Positions 24,669-32,745 of a stretch of DNA of 45,551 bases are shown piece by piece. Under the pieces are notes generated by a model. That model saw only the letters and a program-made list of their open reading frames with translations, was not told where the DNA came from and made no database searches. This DNA is from Pseudomonadota bacterium (GTDB taxonomy: Bacteria; Pseudomonadota; Gammaproteobacteria; Burkholderiales; SG8-39): NCBI GenBank assembly GCA_026399375.1, contig JAPLRD010000168.1:434-45984 (forward strand). Reading direction: 5' to 3'. Made by a program: the position numbers and the translations under genes. Position 1 is the first letter of the stretch; every line of letters starts with the position of its first letter.

Positions 24669-25537
24669 GCCGCTCCCTTCCTAGTTCTCGTCAAAAACTC
24701 AGGCGACTTCCCCCAAAGGATTTCCGTCAGGCCGCGCCAAAACTCCACCTTCACCCCGGCGAGTTCGATGATGTCATGGTCTTTAAGCGCGTGCGCCTGC
24801 GCTTCGATCGCCGTTCCGTTGACAGTCGGCTTGTTCGCGCCCTCGACGTGCGTGATGAAGAATCCCTGCGGCCGACGGGTGATCACCGCGACCTGCACCC
24901 CGGGCTTGCCCAGCGTGGTCAGGGGTTTGGTGAGTTCCATTTCCTTTCCGACGTTGGCCCCGGAGAGCAATTGCAACATGGCCTTGCGCGCCGGCACGGC
25001 CGGAGCCGCCGTCACGGCCGGAGCCGCCGGCGCTGCGCCCGGCGCGGCGGGTGCCGCCATGCCTACTTGCGTATCGCCGTGCGCCTTGGCTGCGGCGGGC
25101 GCCTGTGCCTGCATGCCCGGGGAGGTGTCGGTGTGCGCAGGTTGCGGGCTCGCGGCTGCGGCAGGCTGTGGCTCCGGCGGTTTGCGCATCGCCCCGGGGC
25201 GAAGGACCATGGTCTTCTCGAAATCGGCCGCTTTCGCGGCCCCTGGCAGCGCCTCGCTGATGTACTTCAGCTTGTACTTGCCAAGTTCGATGACGTCGTT
25301 GTTCTGGAGAAAATGCTTTTTCACGGTCTTGCCGTTGACACAGGTACCGTTGGTGCTGCCCAGGTCCTCGAGGAACGAATCCGCGAGTATGGTGACAATG
25401 ACGGCGTGCTCGCCACTCACGGCCAGATTGTCGATCTGGATATCGTTGTGCGGCTTGCGCCCGATGGTGGTGCGCTCTTTGGAAAGCACGATTTCCTTGA
25501 GCACCAGACCGTCCATACTGAGTATCAGCTTCGCCAT
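24665..25537 (-). CDS. Double FHA-domain protein (phospho-threonine reader)
   Basis: 290 residues. The first FHA domain (about 20-95) has all signature residues: TIGRKPHNDIQID, SGEHAVI, GSTNGTCVNG. A long Ala/Pro-rich linker (about 115-185) follows, then a second FHA-like domain (about 205-275; TLGKPGVQVAVITRR, VNGT, HDIIELAGVKVEFW) in which the Ser-x-x-His part is missing. FHA domains bind phospho-Thr peptides. The EKTMVLRPG motif after the first domain resembles phosphorylation motifs in other kinase-linked FHA proteins, so this protein may itself be a substrate. It lies between the PP2C and cyclase genes, so it may physically connect kinase signalling to the cyclase. Soluble; 15 bp after the PP2C gene. 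Confidence 0.9.
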   Translation of the reverse strand: MAKLILSMDGLVLKEIVLSKERTTIGRKPHNDIQIDNLAVSGEHAVIVTILADSFLEDLGSTNGTCVNGKTVKKHFLQNNDVIELGKYKLKYISEALPGAAKAADFEKTMVLRPGAMRKPPEPQPAAAASPQPAHTDTSPGMQAQAPAAAKAHGDTQVGMAAPAAPGAAPAAPAVTAAPAVPARKAMLQLLSGANVGKEMELTKPLTTLGKPGVQVAVITRRPQGFFITHVEGANKPTVNGTAIEAQAHALKDHDIIELAGVKVEFWRGLTEILWGKSPEFLTRTRKGAA

Positions 25538-25552
25538 AGCATTATCCTCGTA

Positions 25553-26377
25553 CTATCTAAACCATCCGAAAATTTTCGACGCCAGACCAGCTCCGGCAGG
25601 GTATTCACGCAAAATCTTGATCAAGATGACGGACACGTTGTCTCGCCCGCCGTTGTCGTTGGCCATCTGCACCAACTGCTGCACCGCCAGGTTCAGGTTG
25701 GCGCCCAGCGCCTGCAGCGCCATGCCGATATCCTCGTCGCTCACCATGTCGGACAAACCGTCCGAGCACAGCAGATAGATGTCGCCGGGCACGGTGTCGT
25801 ACTCGTGAATCTCGGCCTCCACCGCCGGATCGATCCCCAGCGCCCGCGTCACCAGGTTCTTGTTCGCCGAGTGCTTGGCCTGCTCCTTGGTGAGCATGCC
25901 CGCGTCGATCTGCTCCTGCAATAGCGAATGGTCCTTGGTCACCTGGCTGAAATCGTCGCCGCGCATGCGGTACAAACGCGAATCGCCGATGTGCGCAACC
26001 ATCATCTTGTTGTCGTAAAACAGGGCGATCACCAGGGTCGTGCCCATTCCTGCGTACTGCGGCTGGCTCTGCGAAGCCTGGTAGATCGACGTATTGGCCT
26101 TGGCGACCTGCTCCTGCAATATCTTCTGCGCAGCCTTCTGGCCGCTTTGCGGATCCAGTTCCTGTGGCTCGTGTTGATCCAGCCATTGCCGCAGCTCCGT
26201 GGTGATCACCGTGGTAGCCATGCCGCTGGCGACTTCCCCGGCATTGTAACCGCCCATGCCGTCCGCCAGCACGACCAGGCCTTTTTCCGCAACGGAGGCA
26301 ATCGAATCCTCGTTGTTCGATCGCACCATTCCGGGATCGGTATGGCTGGCAACCTCCAGTGCTTGGCTCAGATCCAT
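25553..26377 (-). CDS. PP2C-family Ser/Thr protein phosphatase
   Basis: 274 residues with every PP2C (PPM) motif: RSNNEDS at about 19-25, VLADGMGGYNAGEVAS, GMGTTLV, AHIGDSRLYR, TKDHS, LCSDGLSDMVSDEDI and NGGRDNVSVI. These Asp residues hold two metal ions for phospho-Ser/Thr hydrolysis. There is no membrane segment and no extra domain. The kinase gene ends 12 bp upstream, giving the usual bacterial kinase-phosphatase pair; it should reverse phosphorylation by the CHASE2 kinase, probably of the kinase itself and of the FHA protein. Confidence 0.95.
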   Translation of the reverse strand: MDLSQALEVASHTDPGMVRSNNEDSIASVAEKGLVVLADGMGGYNAGEVASGMATTVITTELRQWLDQHEPQELDPQSGQKAAQKILQEQVAKANTSIYQASQSQPQYAGMGTTLVIALFYDNKMMVAHIGDSRLYRMRGDDFSQVTKDHSLLQEQIDAGMLTKEQAKHSANKNLVTRALGIDPAVEAEIHEYDTVPGDIYLLCSDGLSDMVSDEDIGMALQALGANLNLAVQQLVQMANDNGGRDNVSVILIKILREYPAGAGLASKIFGWFR

Positions 26378-26389
26378 GCGCCGCGCGTC

Positions 26390-29017
26390 CTAGAGACTGA
26401 TGTCCATGTCGACCCCGCCGCCGCCTGTCGCAGCAGCACCGCCGCCGAACGCCGCACGCAGCGCCGCGGCGAATTCGTCGCCGGTCTGATAGCGCTCTTC
26501 GGCCTCCTTGGCCATGGCCCTGTCGAGAAACGCCACCAGCCCCGGGGGCAGATCGGAGCGGACCGAGAGGATGTCCGTCGGCGGCTCGTTTGCTATCTTG
26601 AACATCAACTGTGCCATGGAGTCGCCCACGAAGGGCAATGCGCCGCACAGCATCTGATAAAGGCTCACCGCAAGGGAGAACAGGTCGCTGCGCCCGTCCA
26701 CCTTCTTGCCCGAAAGCTGTTCCGGCGACATGTAGGAAGGCGTGCCCAGCACCATGCCCGTCTTGGTCTTGGATGAGTCGGTGATGCGCGCGATGCCGAA
26801 GTCGGTAACCTTGGGCGAATCGCTCTCCGGCTCGTACATGATGTTGGCGGGTTTGATGTCGCGGTGAACGATGTTCTGCTTATGGGCGTAACCGAGCGCA
26901 TCAGCCACGCGCGCGACGATCGAGACCACCTTGTCCACCGGCAGAAGGTTGTCCGGCTTGGTGTACGGGATCAGGTCCTTGCCCTTGAGCAGTTCCATGG
27001 CGATGTAGCACAGATCGTGTTCCTCGCCCGCGTCGTAGATGGTAACGATATTCGGATGCGACAGTCGCCCCGCGGTCTCTGCCTCGCGGAAAAAGCGCTC
27101 TTTCACCTCGACCAGTTCGTCGGCTTCGAACTCCTGCGACAGCGCCATGGTCTTGATGGCGACGACACGGCCGATCTTCGGGTCCTTGCCCTGATAGACG
27201 ACCCCCATCGCGCCCTTGCCCAGTTCCTTCTCCACCTGATAGCGGCCGAGCATCGGCTTTTCCGCGCCCGCACCCAGCGACATGGAGCCGCCGGGATGGC
27301 CGGTCGCACCGCCCAGAATGACCGTCTCCGACATCGCCTTGGCGCGATTCAGGCGCGCGTCCAGGTCGCGGAATTTGGGGTTGTGGTTGGCCATGTACTG
27401 GAACACGTTCTCCGCCTTGTTGAACTGGCGTTTGCGCTCGAAGTCGAGTGCAAGGTTGTACAGGTTCTCCATCAGGCCGTCATCAAGCGGCACCTTGCGG
27501 AACTTGTCCCATGCCATGTCGAGCTGACCCTGGCCCTGGAATGCCAGGCCCAGCATGCGGTTCGACTCGGCCGAGTCGGCGTCGGATTTCACCTTGCCCG
27601 CTTCGGTCAGGGCGAAGCGCTTGGTCACCAGCAGCACGTGGCCCAACACCAGCAACACCAGCGGCAACATCAACTGCAACCACATTGCCGCCGAAGTCAT
27701 GAGCACGAAGTGTACGATCAGAAGCAGCACCATCAACGCCGCGGTCACTATGGCGCCCATGCCCGCCTTCAGCCTGGGCAATAGCGCGATCAGGTAGGCA
27801 GCGACGAGAACGAACACCAGCAATTCGACCCAGTAGCCCCAGGGAGGTGTCACGAAAAAATGTTCGGACAGGATGGAAGACACCGAATGCGCTAGCACCA
27901 GAACCGGGGGCATCGCCGGCGATACCGGGGTGACCGCAAAGCTGCCCAGGCCGGGAGCCGTCGGGCCGATCAGTACGATCTTGTCCTGATACTTGCTGAC
28001 CGGGATCTTGCCGGTGATCACGTCATAGAAGGAGTCCACCGGAAAGGCCGGCCTCCCGTCGCGATCCTTGTAGAAGTAGGCGTACATCCTCGTCGCCGGG
28101 TCGGTGACGATATTGAGTTTGCCCAAGGACACCTTTTCGCCGGGTTGTACCTTGATGTCGGCCACGCCGAGGTTCAGGCTTTTCGCCGCGACCATCATCG
28201 ACAGGGACGGATAAACCTGGTCGAAATAGCCCAGGACCAGCGGCTCGGTACGGGTACCTCCGTCGACATCGGGCGTGGCGTTGAGATGGCCCAGCGCGGC
28301 GACGGACTTGCCGAGGATCTCAATCGGGTAGTCAGCTTTGCGCGTCGCCAACATGCCGTCTTCTGCGCCCTTGCCGATCTTGGGCAGATTGTTCCTGCTC
28401 ATGTACTCGGGCAGCGGCTTGTCCGGCCGCCCGCGGGGCTCGCCGAGTTCGAACAGGGTCATCGGCACGACGTTGCCCGCACGCGCGAAACTGTCTGCGA
28501 GTTTGCGGTCGGTATTCAGCGTCTGCTCCGCCTCCTTCAGCAGGGCGACGAACTGGCCGAGCGGTCCGGACGGGGGCGCTGCCGCAAGCGCCGGTGCTGC
28601 TGCGATCGCTGCTCCTGCCGCGTTCGGATCGGCCGCAGCCGCGGGTTCGGAAGAAGCGCCGGCGCCCGCCAATTCGAGCAGTTTGGTGACGTAGGTGTAA
28701 CCGGCGTCGACCTGCGGTTCGGAGAACAGCACCGTGTAGCCGATCACTTTTGCTTTCGCTGCCGACAGACTGTCGGTCATCTTGGCCAGCACGTCGCGCG
28801 ACCACGGCCAGCGGCCGAGATTGGCGAGGCTTTGATCGTCTATGGCGATGATAGCGATCTTGTCCAGCGGCGTGCGCGAAGTCGCGACGACACCGAGGTC
28901 GTAGGCTTTGCGCTCGAGGCTGGGAATGAGGTCGCTGACGCGGTTGAACAGGACGACGAAAATGACGACCGCGACCCCGAGAAACCAGTCGGTCTTCCAA
29001 AATCCGGCTTTCGTCAT
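26390..29017 (-). CDS. CHASE2-domain Ser/Thr protein kinase
   Basis: 875 residues. TM helix about 11-25, extracytoplasmic CHASE2 domain about 30-390 (IAIIAIDDQSLANLGRWPWS), with an Ala/Pro-rich insert at about 119-152, three TM helices about 394-470, a TPR-like helical segment about 485-560, then a complete Hanks-type kinase about 592-855: Gly loop LGKGAMGVVY (599-608), Lys622 (VAIKTM), HRDIKPANIMYE (718-729), DFGIARI (739-745), and GTPSYMSPEQ with threonines in TKTGMVLGTP as likely activation-loop sites. The kinase is at the C-terminus, unlike PknB, where it is N-terminal. The CHASE2 fold is shared with the adenylate cyclase two genes on, so both may read the same extracytoplasmic signal. 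First gene of the cluster. Confidence 0.93.
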   Translation of the reverse strand: MTKAGFWKTDWFLGVAVVIFVVLFNRVSDLIPSLERKAYDLGVVATSRTPLDKIAIIAIDDQSLANLGRWPWSRDVLAKMTDSLSAAKAKVIGYTVLFSEPQVDAGYTYVTKLLELAGAGASSEPAAAADPNAAGAAIAAAPALAAAPPSGPLGQFVALLKEAEQTLNTDRKLADSFARAGNVVPMTLFELGEPRGRPDKPLPEYMSRNNLPKIGKGAEDGMLATRKADYPIEILGKSVAALGHLNATPDVDGGTRTEPLVLGYFDQVYPSLSMMVAAKSLNLGVADIKVQPGEKVSLGKLNIVTDPATRMYAYFYKDRDGRPAFPVDSFYDVITGKIPVSKYQDKIVLIGPTAPGLGSFAVTPVSPAMPPVLVLAHSVSSILSEHFFVTPPWGYWVELLVFVLVAAYLIALLPRLKAGMGAIVTAALMVLLLIVHFVLMTSAAMWLQLMLPLVLLVLGHVLLVTKRFALTEAGKVKSDADSAESNRMLGLAFQGQGQLDMAWDKFRKVPLDDGLMENLYNLALDFERKRQFNKAENVFQYMANHNPKFRDLDARLNRAKAMSETVILGGATGHPGGSMSLGAGAEKPMLGRYQVEKELGKGAMGVVYQGKDPKIGRVVAIKTMALSQEFEADELVEVKERFFREAETAGRLSHPNIVTIYDAGEEHDLCYIAMELLKGKDLIPYTKPDNLLPVDKVVSIVARVADALGYAHKQNIVHRDIKPANIMYEPESDSPKVTDFGIARITDSSKTKTGMVLGTPSYMSPEQLSGKKVDGRSDLFSLAVSLYQMLCGALPFVGDSMAQLMFKIANEPPTDILSVRSDLPPGLVAFLDRAMAKEAEERYQTGDEFAAALRAAFGGGAAATGGGGVDMDISL

Positions 29018-29457
29018 ATCCCTGGCCCCCTGCGCACCTGATCTTCTTCTGCGTTCGCCGGGCTATCTGCCCGATAGGCAACGCATTTTACGACATTAGC
29101 CCAGGCGCTTGTGCTATTTCCGCTGCACGAAAAACCCGCGCGCGCGTCTCGCTGAAAAGCGCACCGCAACACTTCCGCGCCCCTGCCGCGAGCGCCGTTT
29201 AAACCCTTGCATCCGCTAAATCACCCGATCGGCTTCGGTATTCTGGCAAGTCCCATTTATAAACAGGGCGATAATGCCCATTCTTGCAGTTAAGTATTAG
29301 ATTAGTCAAATGGTTTTTGAGAACCGCCCGTATTTGCGCAATTGGCGCATGCGACGACGGCGCGCCCGGGACGAAAAGGTGCGAAAGAAAGGAGCGGTGA
29401 AAAAGCAAAAAACCCTTGCGCGGTGGCAAGGGTTTTTTGAGAAAGCCAACGGCCGCT
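29018..29457. other. 440-bp noncoding region upstream of the signalling cluster
   Basis: Holds the terminator of the formyltransferase-like gene (29406-29438) and should hold the promoter of the kinase operon. On the minus strand, TTGACT near 29312 is followed 18 bp on by AAGAAT, a weak sigma-70 match, and TAAAAT lies near 29090 without a good -35. The part around 29230-29320 is clearly AT-richer than its surroundings. I see no convincing gene on either strand. Confidence 0.4.
29406..29438. terminator. Bidirectional-looking intrinsic terminator
   Basis: A six-A run, CCCTTGC, a 6-nt loop, GCAAGGG and a six-T run form a symmetric terminator. It is about 20 bp beyond the stop of the formyltransferase-like gene on the minus strand. 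Confidence 0.9.
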
Positions 29458-30378
29458 TCAACTGCCGAGTATTGCTCCCACGGGGATTCCGAGTTCGGCC
29501 GGTGAGACTTTCTTGCCGCTGCCCAGTTTGCCCTTGGCGACTTCGATCTGCCCGCCCTGTGCAGTAATGAACATGCTGCTGGCGCTGACCGCGGTGACTT
29601 CGCCTATCTTGCCTTTGACCGCTCCGAAGGTGCGCACCAGATGCTTCCTCGAACCGAACAACTGCAGCTTTTCCCCGTTGTGCGTGGTCCACGCCCCGGG
29701 CGCCGGATCGCAGCCGCGAATCAGGTTGTGGATATAGTCCGCGTGCGTCCCCCAATTGATCCTGGCCTCGCCCTCGCGGCACCAGCCTTCGTAACTGGCC
29801 TCCGATTCGTCCTGCACCGATTCCCTATGCTTGCCCGCGACCACCAGATCCGCCGCCTCCAGCATGGCCTGCACGCCCATCGGAAACAGGCGGTCGAAAT
29901 AGACCGTGCCCAGCGTGTCGTCGGCGCTGACCGGCGTTTTTTTCTGCAGGATCACCGCGCCCTCGTCCAGACCGTCGGAAGGTCGGAAGATGGTGAGGCC
30001 GGTCTCGGTCTCGCCTTTGATCAGGGGCCAGTTGATGGAGGAGGGTCCGCGGAACTTCGGCAGCAGGGACGGATGGTACTGGATCGTTCCATGCGCGGGA
30101 ATCTTGACGAATTCCTGCGGCACGAATTGCAGCACGAAAGCCATGATGCCGATTTCGGCCTTGTCCTCGGCCAGCGCCTGCGCCGCCTCCGGGGCGCGCA
30201 AGGACTTGAACTGGAAAACCTTGATTCCCTTTTCCTGCGCGGCGGCACGCAGGGCATCCGGCCGCGCCCCCTCCTTCTCCGGCGCGCAGAATACCGCGCT
30301 CACCTCGTCGCCGCGAGCGAGAAACGCCTCCAGAACGGCTTTACCAAAATCTTGCTGCCCGATTATTGCAAGTTTCAT
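29458..30378 (-). CDS. 10-formyl-THF hydrolase-like formyltransferase-fold protein
   Basis: 306 residues from ATG 30378 with GAAGGAA 8 nt upstream. An N-terminal formyltransferase domain (1-200) and a C-terminal Fmt-C-like barrel (205-306). The sequence follows the N-terminal hydrolase domain of animal 10-formyltetrahydrofolate dehydrogenase (ALDH1L) more closely than Met-tRNA formyltransferase: KLAIIGQQDFGKAV, TIQYHPSLLPKFRGPSSINW, RPSDGLDEGAVILQK, ASYEGWCREGEARINW. The catalytic His102 and Asp138 are kept. The Asn that precedes the His in Fmt (NVHGSLLP) is Gln100 here, where ALDH1L has a non-Asn residue. Likely activity is hydrolysis of 10-formyl-THF to THF and formate, or formyl transfer to or from another carrier. 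It follows the CoA-transferase gene by 125 bp. Confidence 0.8.
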   Translation of the reverse strand: MKLAIIGQQDFGKAVLEAFLARGDEVSAVFCAPEKEGARPDALRAAAQEKGIKVFQFKSLRAPEAAQALAEDKAEIGIMAFVLQFVPQEFVKIPAHGTIQYHPSLLPKFRGPSSINWPLIKGETETGLTIFRPSDGLDEGAVILQKKTPVSADDTLGTVYFDRLFPMGVQAMLEAADLVVAGKHRESVQDESEASYEGWCREGEARINWGTHADYIHNLIRGCDPAPGAWTTHNGEKLQLFGSRKHLVRTFGAVKGKIGEVTAVSASSMFITAQGGQIEVAKGKLGSGKKVSPAELGIPVGAILGS

Positions 30379-30503
30379 GGACAAATTCCTTCAAGAAAAA
30401 AACCGATGCGATTCCCCTGACCCGAACGACGCCAAGCGCGGGCAAACGGCCGCGAAGGCCATTCGCAGCGCACAAGCCGATCTGGTCCTGAAATCCCGAC
30501 CCG

Positions 30504-31778
30504 CTACTTTGCCGCTTTCTTAGGCGGCACGCTGAATGCCCCGGCGGTCTTGAGCGCGCCGACTTTCACATCGTCGTAGCCCAGCACCTGTTTCAGGACC
30601 TCGTCGGTATGCTCGCCCAGAAGCGGCGAGCGCTCGACCCTTGCCGGCGAAGCGGAAAGCTTGATCGGCATGCCGATGTTGTACCACTTGCCGCGCTGCG
30701 GATGGTCCAGCTCGACATACATGTCTCGCCCCTTCACGTGCTCGTCCGTGGCCAGGTCCTCAGTGCTCATGATCGGCCCGCAGGGCACATCGAGCTCGTT
30801 CAGTATGGCCATGAACTCGCGCTTGTCGTACTTGAGCGCGAATTCGCCAATCATTTCCCAGACGTCGTTCTGATTCTTGCGACGCTCGCCTATGGTCGCG
30901 AACTTGGGGTCGGTCGCGAGCCCGGCTATGCCGAGCTCCGCGCCGATGCGCGTGGCGAGCGCATTCCACACCGCCTCCTGGACCACGATGTAGATGAAGT
31001 CGTTGGTGCCCCCCGGTTTGCAGCGGATGGCGTTGCCAAGCTGGCCGCCGCCGGAATCGTTGCCTGCACGCGGCACCGCGCCCATACCCTGATGCGTCGG
31101 CACCGAGTATTCCGACAACGACTGGCGGGTAAGCCGCTGATGATCGCGCCACTTGACCCGGCACAGGTTCATGACCGCATCCATCATCGCCACCTCGACA
31201 TACTGCCCCTGGCCGGTCTTCTCGGCATGGCGCAAGGCCGCAAGAAGGCCGATCGCAAGATGCAATCCCGTTCCCGAATCGCCTATCTGCGCGCCGGTAA
31301 CGAACGGCGGGCCCTCGGGCGTGCCTGTGGTGCTCATCGCACCACCCATCGCCTGTGCCACGTTCTCGTAGGCCTTGAACTCCGCGTAGGGGCCGGAGGA
31401 ACCGAAACCCTTGATCGATCCCATGACAATGCGCGGATTGAGCTCGTGAATTTTTTCCCAGGTAAAACCGAAGCGGTCCAGCACCCCGGGGCCGAAGTTC
31501 TCCATGATGATGTCGCATTTCTGCAGCAGGTCGACGAAGACCGCCTTGCCTTCGGCCGATTTCATGTTCACCGTAATCGAGCGCTTGTTGCAGTTGAGCA
31601 TGGTGAAATAAAGGCTGTCGGCATTGGGCACGTCGCGCAGCTGGCCGCGCGTGGCATCGCCCTGCGGATTTTCGAACTTGATCACGTCCGCGCCCATCCA
31701 CGCGAGCAGCTGCGAGCAGGTCGGCCCCGCCTGCACGTGGGTCATGTCGAGAATGCGAACTCCCTTGAGTGCTTCCAT
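30504..31778 (-). CDS. frc: Frc-family class III CoA-transferase (formyl-CoA:oxalate type)
   Basis: 424 residues from ATG 31778, chosen over ATG 31802 because AGGAGG lies about 9 nt before it and family members begin at this point. Class III CoA-transferase features: Gln16 region ILDMTHVQAGPTCSQLLAWM, SLYFTMLNCNKRSI, IMENFGPGVLDRFGFTWEKI, the catalytic Asp in VEVAMMDAVMNL, the glycine loop NDSGGGQLGNAI and the C-terminal SPLLGEHTDEVL. Similarity to Oxalobacter Frc is clear, but the pocket Trp (TRGWLQD there) is Gln here (TRGQLRD) and the oxalate-enzyme loop after the KGY/KGF motif differs. It might therefore use another CoA donor such as succinyl-CoA, or another acceptor. No oxalyl-CoA decarboxylase is in the window. 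A predicted FNR-like site lies about 205 bp upstream. Confidence 0.85.
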   Translation of the reverse strand: MEALKGVRILDMTHVQAGPTCSQLLAWMGADVIKFENPQGDATRGQLRDVPNADSLYFTMLNCNKRSITVNMKSAEGKAVFVDLLQKCDIIMENFGPGVLDRFGFTWEKIHELNPRIVMGSIKGFGSSGPYAEFKAYENVAQAMGGAMSTTGTPEGPPFVTGAQIGDSGTGLHLAIGLLAALRHAEKTGQGQYVEVAMMDAVMNLCRVKWRDHQRLTRQSLSEYSVPTHQGMGAVPRAGNDSGGGQLGNAIRCKPGGTNDFIYIVVQEAVWNALATRIGAELGIAGLATDPKFATIGERRKNQNDVWEMIGEFALKYDKREFMAILNELDVPCGPIMSTEDLATDEHVKGRDMYVELDHPQRGKWYNIGMPIKLSASPARVERSPLLGEHTDEVLKQVLGYDDVKVGALKTAGAFSVPPKKAAK

Positions 31779-31825
31779 GCTGGATACCCCTCCTGTGTTC
31801 ATTTCCGCTCGCGCGGGACTGCCCG

Positions 31826-31858
31826 CGCCCTAGGCGCGGATCACTTGCATATCACTTG
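31826..31858. repeat. Hairpin and direct repeat in the long frc leader
   Basis: Within the predicted 170-nt leader of the CoA-transferase gene there is a 7-bp hairpin (CCGCGCC/GGCGCGG on the transcript, near 31824-31841) and next to it a direct repeat ATCACTTG-CAT-ATCACTTG at 31840-31858, with an 11-bp period. Either could bind a regulator; neither matches a known riboswitch that I can recognise. Confidence 0.35.
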
Positions 31859-31953
31859 TGCATCGTCTGGTTCGAAGTGCCCGCACGCGTGTCCCGCCGG
31901 ACCGATCAACTTTAATCCACTCGCTTCGAGGCCACAGTTCATTGCGAAGGTCT

Positions 31954-31996
31954 ATACTAAGAAACTGGACCGCTTGCGCACCTTGACTGAGGTCAA
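31954..31996 (-). promoter_or_regulatory. FNR/CRP-type box and -10 element of the CoA-transferase operon
   Basis: The perfect dyad TTGAC-CTCA-GTCAA (read on the minus strand; 31996-31983) lies between the divergent CoA-transferase and Crp/Fnr genes. TAGTAT at 31959-31954 follows at the distance expected for class II activation (box centred near -41.5), pointing transcription toward the CoA-transferase. The same box is 45-58 bp before the regulator ATG at 32041, so autoregulation is likely. Confidence 0.7.
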
Positions 31997-32040
31997 TGAT
32001 TTGGTTTTTAATTCGCTTCTGCAAGCGGTACAACCCCAAC

Positions 32041-32658
32041 ATGCCCCCCATCCAATCGCACCCCCAGTACAACACCATCCGCCTGCAACTCAGGCAGACG
32101 CTCGTCCTCAAGGACATGCCGTCGTCTGCGTGGATTGAACTGGAGCCGCAATTGGAAATCGCAGACTTCGGCAAAGGCGATCTGCTGGTGCATCAGGGCC
32201 ATAGCGCCATGGAGCAGATTTTCATCCTCGACGGCATACTCAAGCGCGTGGTCAGCGACCCCAAAGGCAAGGAGATGATCCTGCGCTTCGCTGCCGAGAC
32301 CGACATGGACACGTCCTACGCAGCCTGGCGCCTGGGCACGCCCATGCCCTACAGCATCGTCGCCGTGACCAAAGTCCGCGTCGCCAAGCTGTCGATGCAA
32401 CACTGGGTCGAGTTTCTCGGATGCCACTCCGAACTCAAGGCGCGCTTCGAGTTCGAGGTCATGAGTCTGATGTCGGAAGTGATGGCACATACAATTACAT
32501 TGCATCTGCTCGACGCACCCGGGCGGCTGTCGCGCTTTAAACGCAAGCACCCGGAGTTGCTCGACCGCATCCCCAAAAAAGAACTCGCGTCCTATCTCAA
32601 CCTGACCCCGGAAACCCTGTCACGCCTGAAAAAGCGCAGACAGCCGGAGTCGCCCTGA
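32041..32658 (+). CDS. Crp/Fnr-family transcriptional regulator
   Basis: 205 residues from ATG 32041; an in-frame ATG at 31996 overlaps the palindromic box and would add 15 residues, so it was not preferred. An N-terminal effector domain of the cNMP-binding fold (about 10-125; GKGDLLVHQGHSAMEQIFIL, KGKEMILRFAAETDMDT) lacks the FGE-type phosphate cassette, so cAMP binding is doubtful. A long dimer helix (about 115-160) and a C-terminal winged helix with recognition helix LTPETLSRLKKRR follow. The E-T-x-S-R pattern is that of FNR, which reads TTGAT half-sites. The N-terminal cysteine cluster of FNR is absent, so it is not an Fe-S oxygen sensor. Divergent from the CoA-transferase gene; proposed regulator of the four matching boxes in this region. 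Confidence 0.88.
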   Translation: MPPIQSHPQYNTIRLQLRQTLVLKDMPSSAWIELEPQLEIADFGKGDLLVHQGHSAMEQIFILDGILKRVVSDPKGKEMILRFAAETDMDTSYAAWRLGTPMPYSIVAVTKVRVAKLSMQHWVEFLGCHSELKARFEFEVMSLMSEVMAHTITLHLLDAPGRLSRFKRKHPELLDRIPKKELASYLNLTPETLSRLKKRRQPESP

Positions 32659-32745
32659 CAAACCCCGGGCCGCCCGATCACGCAGCCTCGCTGCTGTGTT
32701 TGCACTCGAAGCCCAAAGCCTAACACCATAGCCGCGCCATCACCC

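Noticed and set aside
29458..30378. Methionyl-tRNA formyltransferase (fmt)
   Set aside because: The formyltransferase fold is right, but the NVHGSLLP motif is replaced by a QYHPSLLP form seen in formyl-THF hydrolase domains, and def/rsmB neighbours are absent.
30609..32138. A 509-codon open frame on the plus strand
   Set aside because: Antisense to the CoA-transferase and running out of frame into the regulator gene; no recognisable domain.
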